Below, in pieces: positions 24,954 to 34,121 of a stretch of DNA of 64,000 bases. The notes under the pieces were generated by a model. It was given only the letters and a program-made list of their open reading frames with translations, was not told the DNA's origin and ran no database searches. The DNA is from Oceanispirochaeta crateris (GTDB lineage: Bacteria > Spirochaetota > Spirochaetia > DSM-2461). Position 1 is the first letter of the stretch; every line of letters begins with the position of its first letter. Both the position numbers and the translations under genes were made by a program. Where the stretch lies: assembly GCF_008329965.1 (NCBI RefSeq), contig NZ_CP036150.1:3700439-3764438 (forward strand), written 5' to 3'.

Positions 24954-26093
24954 TTACTGACCCATTTCAACCCAGGCATCCCTGAATAGTTTCAGTATTT
25001 CCCAGGGGGTTTCTATGGCTGTATTGCAACTGGCAGACAGGATAAATCTATGGCGGTAGGGTTTCATCCTAGTTAGGAGATTTTCCATATAGGAAAAAAC
25101 TTCATCTCTGGTCTTGAATGTCGTTGTTTCCGAGGCACTAATACCACCGGTGATTATAAAATTATCTCCTGTCATTTCCATGGCTTCTTCCAGCTCTATA
25201 TCTCCCAGAGGGGGATAGGCCACACCTTCAAGACCGTCGACTCCCAGGGATGAAATCAGCTTGAGATTGGCCCGTTGCTGACCGCAGGCATGAATGAAGA
25301 ACCGGCTATCATGCTCATGGCAGAGGGTACTGGCTTTTTCATAGAAAGAGGCCGAGTACTCTTCCACATAGCGGGGAGGGTGGAACATCGTATCCAAGTT
25401 GTCCATGGACATGACCGCTGGTATGTTGTGCTCCATCATCTCTTTGAGGAGGCAAAGCTGGTTCTTTTCATGGAGGGCCATCAGTCTTTTCATCCTGTCT
25501 TCTTCATCGTTTAGAAGATAGGTCGTTTCCACGGGTCCCAGGTAGAGGTGAAGCATCTTCAGGGGACTGAAGAACTCTCCGGCTACAGCGATGCCATCAG
25601 AACCAATTTCTTCGGCGGTTTGATCAAAGCGCTTTGAAAGAAAACGGTAGCTTGTCCGTTCCAGGAACTCTTCAAAAAGATCCAGTTGAGTTTCAGGTTT
25701 ATCAATTAAGAATTTTTCCTGGACAAGAGTAGATTCACTGTGGATGTATCTCAGCCGTTCTTCCAGTACACCCTTGTTCATCTTGTAACGAAGGGTTGTC
25801 ACAGTATCTTTTCCTCTGATTTCTACAAGTTTTTCAACTTCCACAGCGTCAAAAATCCGTCTATTCAACCCGCCGAACCAATAGTCGTAGGGATTGGAAT
25901 AGACATTTCTGCTGAATACTTCGAGTCCTAGAACTCTTATGGCCTCTAATTGTGAAGTACAGTCTTTTAATTCTGGGGGATATTCATTCATATTCTGACG
26001 GTGGGTAAACCATTGCCACATATTGGGAGCATAGACAAAACGCCCCGGGTCTTCGCGGTTCAGAATCTTTTGAATTGCTTCTTTACTCGTCAT
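24954..26093 (-). CDS. URO-D/MtaA-family protein
   Basis: About 379 residues. It starts MTSKEAIQKILNREDPGRF with GAAGGAGAAG before ATG 26093; a GTG five codons upstream lies inside that site and is unlikely. The family core shows IAVAGEFFSPLKML, a pair of histidines in FFIHACGQQRANLKLI, GVAYPPLGDIELEEA and FIITGGISASETTTF. This branch resembles corrinoid/coenzyme-M methyltransferases more than true uroporphyrinogen decarboxylase, whose arginines are not evident. Second gene of a minus-strand operon with another URO-D gene and a ketopantoate-reductase-like gene. Confidence 0.85.
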   Translation of the reverse strand: MTSKEAIQKILNREDPGRFVYAPNMWQWFTHRQNMNEYPPELKDCTSQLEAIRVLGLEVFSRNVYSNPYDYWFGGLNRRIFDAVEVEKLVEIRGKDTVTTLRYKMNKGVLEERLRYIHSESTLVQEKFLIDKPETQLDLFEEFLERTSYRFLSKRFDQTAEEIGSDGIAVAGEFFSPLKMLHLYLGPVETTYLLNDEEDRMKRLMALHEKNQLCLLKEMMEHNIPAVMSMDNLDTMFHPPRYVEEYSASFYEKASTLCHEHDSRFFIHACGQQRANLKLISSLGVDGLEGVAYPPLGDIELEEAMEMTGDNFIITGGISASETTTFKTRDEVFSYMENLLTRMKPYRHRFILSASCNTAIETPWEILKLFRDAWVEMGQ

Positions 26094-26136
26094 ATTCTTC
26101 TCCTTCACATGCCGACAGAACGACGGAATCTTTTTT

Positions 26137-27303
26137 TTAGTAGTTTTTTACCGTGTCCCACATGGACCAGAAATTTTCAGCTGGAACATCAGCCTGGATA
26201 TTGTGAACTGCAGCAAAAACGAATCCTCCTCCTGGAGCGAGGATCTCTATGTTCCTTTTCACCTCATCTGCTACCTGAGAGGGAGTTCCGTGGGGCAGCG
26301 TGTCCTGGGTATCCACTCCTCCTCCCCAGAAGACCAGATCCTTTCCAAATTCTTGTTTTAGACGTTTCAGCTCCATACCCTTGGCAGTGAACTGGACGGG
26401 ATTCAGGATATCCACTCCCATTTTTATAAAGTCGGGAATTAGATCATAAACCGCTCCGTCGGAGTGGTACATAATTTTGACTCCCGGGAGTTCTTTTTTT
26501 ATATGGCTGATCAATTGACTCTGAAGAGGCATGACTCTGGTTCTTATCATCTCGGGAGAAAAAAGGAGTGAATCCTGTGTTCCCAGGTCGTCACATTCTA
26601 CGGCCACTAGTATTTCCTTATCCAAACCTGTGGACTTGGCGTAATCGCCGTAGAGGCTCCAGTATTCTATTTTGTATTCCAGGATCTTCTCCATCAGACG
26701 GGAGGCACCTTCGGGGTCCAGGGCCATATCCATAAAAAATTCTTCATATCCCCTGATGCGGAAGGCCACTTCGGTAATGCCGGCACAGTTTCTGTCGGCA
26801 ATGACTCCCTGACTGGCCATGTTTCCTGCCTGGCGGTCTAATACTTTGATAATCTCTTCTTTTGCATCGGCTACTTTGGGGAATCTATACTCCTTCAATC
26901 CCTCTTCTATGGACTCATAATTCTTGAGAGGAGCATTTTTTATGTTGTAATAAAAATCACTGGCAGGGTTGAAGTCCCAATGGCATCCAAACTGGTCAGT
27001 GAGCTTGTAGATTCCCATTTCATCGTGTACCGGGGTCACTTCAGGACCAGCCAGTCGGGGAGCTCCTATCCTGTGAGTATCAATTCCTAGTTCCCTCCGG
27101 ATAGAGTGAACAGGCTGGACAATCTGCTGGATAGGATCAAATTCATCCATATTTTCATATTCAGCCTTGATTCCTCTACTCTTCAGGGCATTTTCATAGG
27201 CCGTCTTGGTGATGCTGGAGACGGTTGTTCCTCCAATATCACAGGGGAGTCTGTCACTTTCTTCAAAATTGAGAGCTTTTTGAATTCTTTCTTTACTGTT
27301 CAT
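26137..27303 (-). CDS. URO-D/MtaA-family protein
   Basis: 388 residues. N-terminus MNSKERIQKALNFEESDRLPCDIGG, the usual family opening with a DRLP turn. The barrel contains DRNCAGITEVAFRIRGYEEFF, VECDDLGTQDSLLFSPEM, KIMYHSDGAVYDLIPDFI, GVDILNPVQ and VFWGGGVDTQDTLP. The histidine and acidic residues at these positions are the zinc or substrate sites in methyltransferase members. It is the first gene of the three-gene operon and lies 104 bases downstream of the AraC regulator gene, so it may be the direct target of that regulator. Confidence 0.87.
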   Translation of the reverse strand: MNSKERIQKALNFEESDRLPCDIGGTTVSSITKTAYENALKSRGIKAEYENMDEFDPIQQIVQPVHSIRRELGIDTHRIGAPRLAGPEVTPVHDEMGIYKLTDQFGCHWDFNPASDFYYNIKNAPLKNYESIEEGLKEYRFPKVADAKEEIIKVLDRQAGNMASQGVIADRNCAGITEVAFRIRGYEEFFMDMALDPEGASRLMEKILEYKIEYWSLYGDYAKSTGLDKEILVAVECDDLGTQDSLLFSPEMIRTRVMPLQSQLISHIKKELPGVKIMYHSDGAVYDLIPDFIKMGVDILNPVQFTAKGMELKRLKQEFGKDLVFWGGGVDTQDTLPHGTPSQVADEVKRNIEILAPGGGFVFAAVHNIQADVPAENFWSMWDTVKNY

Positions 27304-27407
27304 ATCTAATCCTCCAGTGATGTCTCATCTATGATGATATCCAGGGATGCTCTGCATTGACTCTGCTGATAATGCTGTATATTTGTACTATAATGCGGTT
27401 TTTGTAA

Positions 27408-28265
27408 TTATTTCCCGTTTTTTTTCTTATAAGCCCGGGGAGATAGGCCTTCTTGCTCTTTAAAGCGCCTGGTAAAATAAGATAAGTCGTCGTATCCTAT
27501 TTCAAAGGCAATCTCTGTGATACTCAGTCTTGTCGATATAAGGGCTGTCTTGGCTTTTTCAATCCTCAGATGATTTATATATTGGGTGAATGTTCGCCCC
27601 GTTTCTCTCTTAAACACATCAGAAAACTGACGCAGTGATAGACTGCTTATTTCGGCGACGGTCTGAATGGTGATATTCATAAAAAAATTAGTATGGATAT
27701 AATCCAGGACGCGATTGATTCTGTTATCGTCACAGTGAGCCTTCTTTGTATCTTCTCCTGCTCTGATAATTTGAACCAAAAGGCGGCTGAAGATACTGAA
27801 AATGAGGCTGTCTTTTCCAGATTCTTTGGCTTTCATTTCATTTAGTATTTCTCGAAAGAAGGGTTTGAGAGGGGCTGTGTGCAGGATTCCCGACAGAATC
27901 AGGGGGTTTTTCTCTTCCAGGGTTTTCTCAATGAGAACGTTGTCTTTCATTTTATCAAGGTAGGGCTTGTCGAAGATAATGATCAATTGTTCCAGAGGGA
28001 GTCCTGTTTTATCTACAGCTCGGTGGGGCATTCTGCCGTCGGTGAGGATGATGTTGTCTCTGCGGATCGGAGAACTCTTGATCTGTCCATCCTCAAGGCT
28101 CTGGCATAATCCTTCCCCATCCATAACAAAAGAAAGTTCATAAAAATCATGTCTGTGGAAATTCATAGAAAAATCATTTCGATGATGGGAATCCAGAATG
28201 AAGAGAAAGTTTTCGTCATCAATGATCATCTCATCCAGTATTGGATTCTGACTAACCTGGTCCAT
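27408..28265 (-). CDS. AraC-family transcriptional regulator with cupin sensor
   Basis: 285 residues. The N-terminal part is a cupin-like ligand domain (HRHDFYELSFVMDGEG). The C-terminal 100 residues have two helix-turn-helix motifs: TVAEISSLSLRQFSDVFKRETGRTFTQYIN and SITEIAFEIGYDDLSYFTRRFKEQEGLSPRAY, which is the classic AraC signature. It sits between the URO-D operon (same strand, downstream) and a divergent nitroreductase/URO-D pair, so it could control both. Likely inducer: a small sugar or aromatic compound; not determinable. Confidence 0.92.
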   Translation of the reverse strand: MDQVSQNPILDEMIIDDENFLFILDSHHRNDFSMNFHRHDFYELSFVMDGEGLCQSLEDGQIKSSPIRRDNIILTDGRMPHRAVDKTGLPLEQLIIIFDKPYLDKMKDNVLIEKTLEEKNPLILSGILHTAPLKPFFREILNEMKAKESGKDSLIFSIFSRLLVQIIRAGEDTKKAHCDDNRINRVLDYIHTNFFMNITIQTVAEISSLSLRQFSDVFKRETGRTFTQYINHLRIEKAKTALISTRLSITEIAFEIGYDDLSYFTRRFKEQEGLSPRAYKKKNGK

Positions 28266-28310
28266 AGAACATAAGCTTACTCCGAGATTTTAAGTCTGAA
28301 TAGTATCAAA

Positions 28311-28340
28311 TTTGCTGTGGTATTGATTATAATGAAGATC
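28311..28340 (+). promoter_or_regulatory. promoter of the nitroreductase gene (-10 clear, -35 weak)
   Basis: TATAAT at 28328-28333 with TG four bases before; the region 17 bases upstream (ATCAAA) is a poor -35, as expected for an activator-dependent promoter. The start would lie near 28340, 24 bases before ATG 28364. The AraC gene is divergent. Confidence 0.4.
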
Positions 28341-28363
28341 ATAATAAGGAAGGAGAGTAGAAT

Positions 28364-28882
28364 ATGACATTCCTCGAATTAGCGAAGAAGCGGTATTCCG
28401 CCAGGAAATTCACAAATAAACCTGTAGAAAAGATAAAGCTGGATCAGGTTTTGGAAGCAGGACGGGTGGCTCCAACAGCTTCAAACAACCAACCCCAAAA
28501 GCTTCTGGTCGTACAGTCCGAAGAGGGTTTACAAAAAATGACCAAAGCTGCCCGGTTTTATAAAGCTCCAGTGGTAATTATTGTGTGTATTAAAAAAGAG
28601 GAAGCCTGGGTTCGTGAATACGACAAGAAGCAGACAATCGATATTGATGCCTCCATTGTGACTGATCATATGATGATGGCTGCTACAGATCTGGGGTTGG
28701 ATTCCCTCTGGATGACCTGGTTTCACCCGGCAGTCCTTAGATCTGAGTTTCAGATTCCTTCTACCCTGGAACCTGTTAATCTTCTGGCTCTTGGATACAA
28801 TGGTGCTGAACCCAAGTCTTCCGACAGGCATGAAATTACAAGGAAGTCATTGTCGGAAATAGTAGCATATGAGCAATTTTAA
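28364..28882 (+). CDS. nitroreductase-family FMN oxidoreductase
   Basis: 172 residues. FMN-binding signature near the start: KKRYSARKFTNKPV and APTASNNQPQKLLVV; the centre has IDIDASIVTDHMMMAATDLGLDSLWMTWF; the end has LALGYNGAEPKSS. Typical single-domain size. These enzymes transfer hydride from NAD(P)H to varied acceptors. GGAAGGAG lies before the start. It is followed after 23 bases by a URO-D-family gene and is probably co-transcribed with it. Confidence 0.92.
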   Translation: MTFLELAKKRYSARKFTNKPVEKIKLDQVLEAGRVAPTASNNQPQKLLVVQSEEGLQKMTKAARFYKAPVVIIVCIKKEEAWVREYDKKQTIDIDASIVTDHMMMAATDLGLDSLWMTWFHPAVLRSEFQIPSTLEPVNLLALGYNGAEPKSSDRHEITRKSLSEIVAYEQF

Positions 28883-28905
28883 ACTAAAGAAAGGAAGAGT
28901 ATTCG

Positions 28906-30039
28906 ATGAACGATCAATTTGACTACACAAAGGCGGACTCCCAGGGAACCACGGTCATCCCTCTTTCTCCTGAGAAATTTGATATACCGGCTTATAAAGA
29001 ATATCAGGCTGTCACCGAGGAGGCATGCCGGGCATTTTCAGAGAATGAACAAAATGTTCTCGTTTACAGGCGATTCCGAGTGCCCGAGGTTTATTCATGG
29101 GGTTGCCGGGATAAAAAAATGTCATTGGAATGGCAGTTGGCGGCTTTGGATCAGAGCCGGTTGTATAAAGCGGATGTTCCCAATTTCCTGGAACCATGGT
29201 ATGGCATTGGAGTTGTGTCCAGCTCCTTCGGCATCCCTTATCTCTGGAAAGAGGGGCAGTCCCCAGCCGTTCTTCCTGGGTTCACATCTGCAAAAGAGGC
29301 CATCAATGCATTGCAATGTCCGGTTCACAAGAGTCCTGTTGGCCAGGAAGTTATGACGCGTATTGAGTATTTTCTGGATAAGACGAAAGGTCAGATACCT
29401 CTCAGTCTGACCGATACACAGTCTCCTCTCAATATTGCTTCTTCTTATATTTTAGAAGCATCCAGCTTTATGTTTGAGATGTATGATCATCCTGAGGATT
29501 TGAAGGAGCTCATGTCTCTGATCTCTGAGCTGGAGATGGAATTTCTACAGAAACAAATGGATCTTATTGGGGATGCCCTGGTAAAACCCGGCCATGGATT
29601 TGCCTCATCCAGGTTTTTCTCCGGAATCGGTTTCAGTGATGACAATATTTTGATGATCGGTGATGAAGCCTACAATGAATTTGCCTTACCCTATCTTTGC
29701 AGAGCTGCTTCCATAGCAGAGGGTCCTGTTTTTCATTCCTGCGGAGACTGGGCCGGTAGAGCTGAGTTCATAAAGACCATTCCAGGACTTATCATGGTTG
29801 ATGGAGCCCTTGGAGCGCAAACTGATCCCTCTCCTAATGATGGAGCTGTTTTGGGACATGCCTTCGCCGGAGAATCTGTCATTCTGCATGTGAGGATCGT
29901 GGGGAACTCAGAGACTGTTCTTGAAGTTTTTGAAAAAATGGCACAACCGGGACTGAAAACAATTGTGACGACCTATTGTGAAACCCCGGAGGACCAGGAT
30001 TCCGCCTATCGGGGTATCCATGCATTGTCACAGGGGTAA
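28906..30039 (+). CDS. divergent URO-D-like protein
   Basis: 377 residues. It lacks the usual KERV/DRVP opening and begins with an acidic leader (MNDQFDYTKADSQG). The barrel part is still recognisable: LSLTDTQSPLNIASSYI, HPEDLKELMSLISE, PGHGFASSRFFSG, FNEFALPYLC-like segment (DEAYNEFALPYLC), VFHSCGDWAG and VDGALGAQTDPSP. The HSCGDW segment corresponds to the YHNCG/IHACG sites of its paralogues in this window. Fourth URO-D-family gene in 10 kb. Assigned by these motifs; specific reaction unknown. AAAGGAAG precedes the start. Confidence 0.75.
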   Translation: MNDQFDYTKADSQGTTVIPLSPEKFDIPAYKEYQAVTEEACRAFSENEQNVLVYRRFRVPEVYSWGCRDKKMSLEWQLAALDQSRLYKADVPNFLEPWYGIGVVSSSFGIPYLWKEGQSPAVLPGFTSAKEAINALQCPVHKSPVGQEVMTRIEYFLDKTKGQIPLSLTDTQSPLNIASSYILEASSFMFEMYDHPEDLKELMSLISELEMEFLQKQMDLIGDALVKPGHGFASSRFFSGIGFSDDNILMIGDEAYNEFALPYLCRAASIAEGPVFHSCGDWAGRAEFIKTIPGLIMVDGALGAQTDPSPNDGAVLGHAFAGESVILHVRIVGNSETVLEVFEKMAQPGLKTIVTTYCETPEDQDSAYRGIHALSQG

Positions 30040-30057
30040 TCAAAATATTATTTTTCC

Positions 30058-30099
30058 TTGCATTCACCACACTTGTATGGTAGTGTATTTAAATATTAT
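30058..30099 (+). promoter_or_regulatory. promoter/operator region of the TRAP-uronate operon
   Basis: The 76-base gap holds TTGCAT (30058-30063) 17 bases before TAGTGT, a TATTAT at 30094-30099, and an inverted repeat ACACT-8-AGTGT (30069-30086) that overlaps them. The repeat is a candidate site for the GntR regulator encoded at the operon's end. The elements are weak individually. Confidence 0.35.
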
Positions 30100-30115
30100 G
30101 TCAAAGGAGTTCTAA

Positions 30116-31117
30116 GTGAAAAAAAATCTTCTTATTGTACTTTCTCTTCTCCTCGCAGGCAACCTTTTTGCAGGTGGTCAGCAGGAAAGCGGTGAAATGG
30201 AAAATGCTAAGCCTAAAAGCATCAAGGTTTACATTGCTGGTACCAGTGGTGCCGATGATACACAGTCTATGGGTCATTTCGAATATGCCAAAAGGCTGAA
30301 TGCCGAATCTGATGGTGTTTTCGCGGCAGAAGTCAAAATCAGCGGTGTTATGGGCGAAACCGACGATGTTACAGAACAGGCTATTCAGGGTGTTCCTGTC
30401 ATCAATGCCACAGATCCCGGTCGCCTTGCTGCTTTTGTACCAGAATTCGGTTTGATTCAGATGCCTTATCTGCTTCCTGACTACACCTATTTGAACAAAA
30501 TTAAAGACACGAAGCTCTATGCTAAATGGGACAAACAGTTCCAGGATATGGGTCTAAAACTTGTGACTGTAAACGGATATTCCGGTGTTAGAAGCTGGGT
30601 TACAGATTTTCCAGTAAGAACTCCTGCTGATTTGAAAGGTGTGAAAATCAGAACTATCGGTTCTGACCTCTTTGTTAACTCTGTTAATGCCATGGGAGCT
30701 ATTGCAACAGCACTCCCCTGGGGTGAAACATATCAGGGTATGGAACAGGGTGTTGTAGACGGTACTGAGGCTCAAATCCCCGGAATCTACTCCATGAGAT
30801 TTTATGAAATCAAAAAATATGTCAGTCTATCAGAGCATTTTACCCTCATTGCCTCCATGGTGACAGGTACGAAGTTTTTCAACTCAATTCCTGCAGAATA
30901 TCAGACCATCCTCTTGGATCAGGCTTATGCCTCCTACAAAGATAACCAGGAAATTGTTGTATCTAAATCTGCAGAGTATATCAAAGAAATGGAAGCTTCT
31001 GGTGTAACCTTTGTTGAGATTGACAAAACACCCTTTATTGAAGCAGTACAGCCTGTTTATGACGATATGGGATTCTCTGATCTTAAAAAAGAGCTCTACG
31101 CAGAACTCGGTCTTTAA
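30116..31117 (+). CDS. dctP: TRAP transporter substrate-binding protein (DctP type)
   Basis: 333 residues from GTG 30116, with AAAGGAG before it. Signal peptide MKKNLLIVLSLLLAGNLFA-GGQQ without lipobox. The DctP fold is shown by VTVNGYSGVRSWVTDFPVRTPADLKGVKIRT, which carries the arginine that binds the substrate carboxylate, and by GAIATALPWGETYQGMEQGVVDGTEAQ. It brings an organic acid, here probably a hexuronate, to the membrane subunits that follow. A terminator separates it from dctQ. Confidence 0.95.
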   Translation: MKKNLLIVLSLLLAGNLFAGGQQESGEMENAKPKSIKVYIAGTSGADDTQSMGHFEYAKRLNAESDGVFAAEVKISGVMGETDDVTEQAIQGVPVINATDPGRLAAFVPEFGLIQMPYLLPDYTYLNKIKDTKLYAKWDKQFQDMGLKLVTVNGYSGVRSWVTDFPVRTPADLKGVKIRTIGSDLFVNSVNAMGAIATALPWGETYQGMEQGVVDGTEAQIPGIYSMRFYEIKKYVSLSEHFTLIASMVTGTKFFNSIPAEYQTILLDQAYASYKDNQEIVVSKSAEYIKEMEASGVTFVEIDKTPFIEAVQPVYDDMGFSDLKKELYAELGL

Positions 31118-31152
31118 TTCCTGAGGATTTGATCCTTACTAATTAAAAAGTC

Positions 31153-31193
31153 AGCCGGCAGCATGTTCGTTCTTACCTCTGCCGGCTTTTTTT
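31153..31193 (+). terminator. intra-operon terminator between dctP and dctQ
   Basis: AGCCGGCAG and CTGCCGGCT form a 9-bp perfect stem with a 17-base loop, followed by seven T. It lies inside the operon, 36 bases after dctP, and should let only part of transcription continue to the membrane genes. Confidence 0.85.
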
Positions 31194-31216
31194 AGCCCTG
31201 ATTTATAGAGGAATAG

Positions 31217-31747
31217 ATGAAAAAAATATACGAGATCTATTGTAAAATTGAAGAAGTCCTTGTGGGTACAGTTTTTGTTTCCATTGTTGTTCTTATCTTT
31301 TCGGCTGCATTTTTCAGAGTTTTTGATAAACCTATTGTATGGGCCGACGATATTGCCAAATTTCTCTTCTCCTGGGCCGCTTTTTTGGGAGCGGATGTAG
31401 CGATGAGACATTCCAGGCTAGTCGGTGTGGATATGCTGGTAAAAAAGTTTCCGGCTAAAATTCAGAAGATCCTTCAACTTTTTGTTTTTTCAGTTATTAT
31501 TGCCCTTTTGGCATCTTTTGTCTTTTACGGAACGAAGCTCAGCATAGAAAGTGTGGACAGGAGTTTTCAAACCCTTTCCAAATTCAGTTATTCCATTGTC
31601 ACATCATCTTTGCCCGTTTCTTCCCTTCTGATGATACTGACAGCCAGCCTTAAAATCTCCAAAATTATCAGAAACTTCAAAGACGATGAATATGATGTCC
31701 TCCGGGACAACCCCGATTCTACACCACAGACTAAAAGCTGCTGTTAA
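31217..31747 (+). CDS. dctQ: TRAP transporter small permease (DctQ type)
   Basis: 176 residues with four membrane helices. Typical features are the first helix (VLVGTVFVSIVVLIFSAAFFRVF), the WADDIAKFLFSWAAFLGADVAMRHSRLVGVDML segment, and a final helix ending near residue 150. It bridges the binding protein and the large subunit DctM. It follows the terminator after dctP and precedes dctM by 12 bases. Confidence 0.93.
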   Translation: MKKIYEIYCKIEEVLVGTVFVSIVVLIFSAAFFRVFDKPIVWADDIAKFLFSWAAFLGADVAMRHSRLVGVDMLVKKFPAKIQKILQLFVFSVIIALLASFVFYGTKLSIESVDRSFQTLSKFSYSIVTSSLPVSSLLMILTASLKISKIIRNFKDDEYDVLRDNPDSTPQTKSCC

Positions 31748-31759
31748 GGAGAAAGTTGT

Positions 31760-33043
31760 ATGATACCTCTAGTCATAGTTTTTTTTATATTGCTGGCTAT
31801 TAATATGCCCATCGGATTTACCATCGGTATTTCCGGAGCCGTATTTTTTCTGACCAACGACATTATACCCTTTTCCATTACGGTTCAGAGAGTTGTTGCC
31901 CAGACTCAGTCCATTGCCTTTTTAGCAGTTCCCTTTTTTATCTTTGCTGGGAACCTTATGAACAAGACGGGAATTACGTCCCGCCTACTGCGCTTTTCAT
32001 CCCTTCTGACCAGAAGAATGTCGGGAGGTCTTGCCCAGGTGAATGTTGTTCTTAGTACCATGATGGGAGGTGTCTCCGGGTCTGCTGTTGCTGACGCGTC
32101 AATGCAGGCTCGTATTCTCGGTCCTGACATGATCAAGAAAGGATATCCCAGGGGGTATACAGCGGGGATAACCTGTCTGTCGTCCCTGATCACTGCGACA
32201 ATCCCTCCCAGCCTGGGACTCATCCTATATGGATTTGTGGGTGAAGTTTCCATCGGAAAGCTTTTCGTCGCAGGAATTATACCAGGTTTTATGATGATGG
32301 TTTTTCTGATGACCACCGTCTCTATCACCTCCCGAATTCACAAATATGATATGCCCGATTTATCTGTGGAAAAAATCACCATAAAGGAGATCCTTTTGGA
32401 TCTCAAAGATTCCATATGGGCCCTGATGTTTCCTGTTATCCTCATTGTGGGTATCCGATTCGGACTTTTTACTCCCTCAGAAGCGGGTGCTTTTGCGGTA
32501 GTCTATGCTCTTATTATTGGTAAGTTTGTCTATAAAGAACTGACCTGGAAGAAGTTTCAGGAAGCTTTGAAGGATTCATTCATTGATAATGGTGCTATCA
32601 TCTTGATCATCGCCTTATCGGGAATCTTCGGATATGCTCTGTCTTTGGAAAATGTTCCTGGTATGCTGGGAACCGCCTTGGTTGGAATTACAACAAACCC
32701 CCATATGATGCTGATCATCATTGTCCTCTTCCTGGCAGTAGCGGGAATGTTCATTGACAGTAATGTTAGCGTATTGCTTCTGACTCCCATTTTTCTACCT
32801 GTTATTAAGACCATGGGTGTTGATCCGGTACATTTCGGGATTCTTATGATGACCATTGTCACCATGGGCTGTATGACTCCACCTGTTGGGACAGCTTTGT
32901 ATACTGTCTGTCAGATTCTGGATGCCCCACTGGAAGATTTCATTAAAGAAACCATGCCTTTTTATCTCGCCGTAGTCCTTTTGGTTATCGTGTTGATATT
33001 TATTCCGGATGTGGTCATGTTTCTTCCTAACTTGATATATTAA
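31760..33043 (+). CDS. dctM: TRAP transporter large permease (DctM type)
   Basis: 427 residues, about 12 membrane segments. Landmarks: AVPFFIFAGNLMNKTGIT, GGVSGSAVADASMQARIL, TATIPPSLGLILYG, and the C-terminal repeat with MGCMTPPVGTALYTVCQI. These are the sodium- and substrate-binding hairpin regions of the ion-transporter superfamily. It imports the acid captured by DctP using a sodium gradient. Ribosome site AAGGAG. uxuA follows after 16 bases. Confidence 0.95.
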   Translation: MIPLVIVFFILLAINMPIGFTIGISGAVFFLTNDIIPFSITVQRVVAQTQSIAFLAVPFFIFAGNLMNKTGITSRLLRFSSLLTRRMSGGLAQVNVVLSTMMGGVSGSAVADASMQARILGPDMIKKGYPRGYTAGITCLSSLITATIPPSLGLILYGFVGEVSIGKLFVAGIIPGFMMMVFLMTTVSITSRIHKYDMPDLSVEKITIKEILLDLKDSIWALMFPVILIVGIRFGLFTPSEAGAFAVVYALIIGKFVYKELTWKKFQEALKDSFIDNGAIILIIALSGIFGYALSLENVPGMLGTALVGITTNPHMMLIIIVLFLAVAGMFIDSNVSVLLLTPIFLPVIKTMGVDPVHFGILMMTIVTMGCMTPPVGTALYTVCQILDAPLEDFIKETMPFYLAVVLLVIVLIFIPDVVMFLPNLIY

Positions 33044-33059
33044 AGGAATTAAAAATTTT

Positions 33060-34121
33060 ATGAAAATGAGTCTCAGATGGTTCGGGAAAGGACATGACAG
33101 TATTTCCCTTGAGCAAATACGTCAGATTCCGGGAGTGGAGGGTGTGATTACAACTCTTTATGACCAGGCTCCCGGGGCAGATTGGCCTCTGGAAAAAATC
33201 CAGAAAATTAAAAAAGACGTAGCCGACAGCGGTCTCTCCATTTATGGGATGGAGAGTGTCAATGTTTCTGATGAAATCAAGGTAGCCCATGGCGAAAGGG
33301 ATAAGCATATAGAAAATTATATCAGTACCCTGAAGAAACTCTCAAATGAGGGAATCAACATGGTGTGTTATAATTTTATGCCTGTCTTTGACTGGACGCG
33401 TTCTGAACTGGCCAAGGTTCGTCCCGATGGTTCCACTGTCCTGGCCTATGATCAGGAAAAGGTTGACAAAATTCAACCCAAGGAAATGTTTCACAGAATT
33501 GATGGTGATTCCAATGGTTTTATGATGCCAGGTTGGGAGCCTGAGAGAATGTCCAAAGTGGAAGAACTCTTTGCTCTTTATGAAGGGACTGATAACGAGG
33601 CCCTATTTCAGAATCTGAAATATTTTCTCAATGCCATTATGCCTACATGTGAACAATACGGTGTAAAAATGGCTATCCATATTGATGATCCCGTCTGGAG
33701 CGTCTTCGGTCTGCCCCGAATTATCAAGAATAAAATGGATCTTCAGAGGTTGATTACTGAAGTTCCATCACCCTACAACGGTATTACCCTCTGTACGGGT
33801 TCTCTAAGTTCCAGACCAGATAACAACATTCCTGATATTATCCGATCTCTCAAAGGGCGTATCCATTTTGCCCATATGAGAAATACGAAGCATACGGCTC
33901 CGGGAGTATTCGAGGAATCGGCACATCTGTCATCCGATGGATCTCTGGATATGTATGAAATTATGAAAGCCTTTGTGGAAGTCGGATTTGATGGTCCTAT
34001 TCGTCCTGATCATGGACGGGCCATCTGGGGAGAAGTGGCCATGCCGGGTTATGGTTTGTATGACCGGGCCCTGGGATCTCAATATCTTTTGGGACTCCTG
34101 GAAGCCATAAGGAAGGGTTGA
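33060..34121 (+). CDS. uxuA: D-mannonate dehydratase
   Basis: 353 residues, full length. It starts MKMSLRWFGKGHDSISLEQIRQIPGV and contains NFMPVFDWTRSEL, MAIHIDDPVW, NGITLCTGSLSSRPDN, RIHFAHMRN and GPIRPDHGR, which carry the metal ligands (His, Cys, His, Asp) of UxuA. The reaction is D-mannonate to 2-keto-3-deoxy-gluconate, a central step of glucuronate breakdown. KDG kinase and aldolase are not in the window. Its stop overlaps the next start (TGATG). Confidence 0.96.
   Translation: MKMSLRWFGKGHDSISLEQIRQIPGVEGVITTLYDQAPGADWPLEKIQKIKKDVADSGLSIYGMESVNVSDEIKVAHGERDKHIENYISTLKKLSNEGINMVCYNFMPVFDWTRSELAKVRPDGSTVLAYDQEKVDKIQPKEMFHRIDGDSNGFMMPGWEPERMSKVEELFALYEGTDNEALFQNLKYFLNAIMPTCEQYGVKMAIHIDDPVWSVFGLPRIIKNKMDLQRLITEVPSPYNGITLCTGSLSSRPDNNIPDIIRSLKGRIHFAHMRNTKHTAPGVFEESAHLSSDGSLDMYEIMKAFVEVGFDGPIRPDHGRAIWGEVAMPGYGLYDRALGSQYLLGLLEAIRKG

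Noticed and set aside
30554-30775. Antisense open frames inside dctP, dctM, uxuB, SPS and others
   Set aside because: They lack ribosome sites and recognisable domains and lie opposite genes with clear family motifs.
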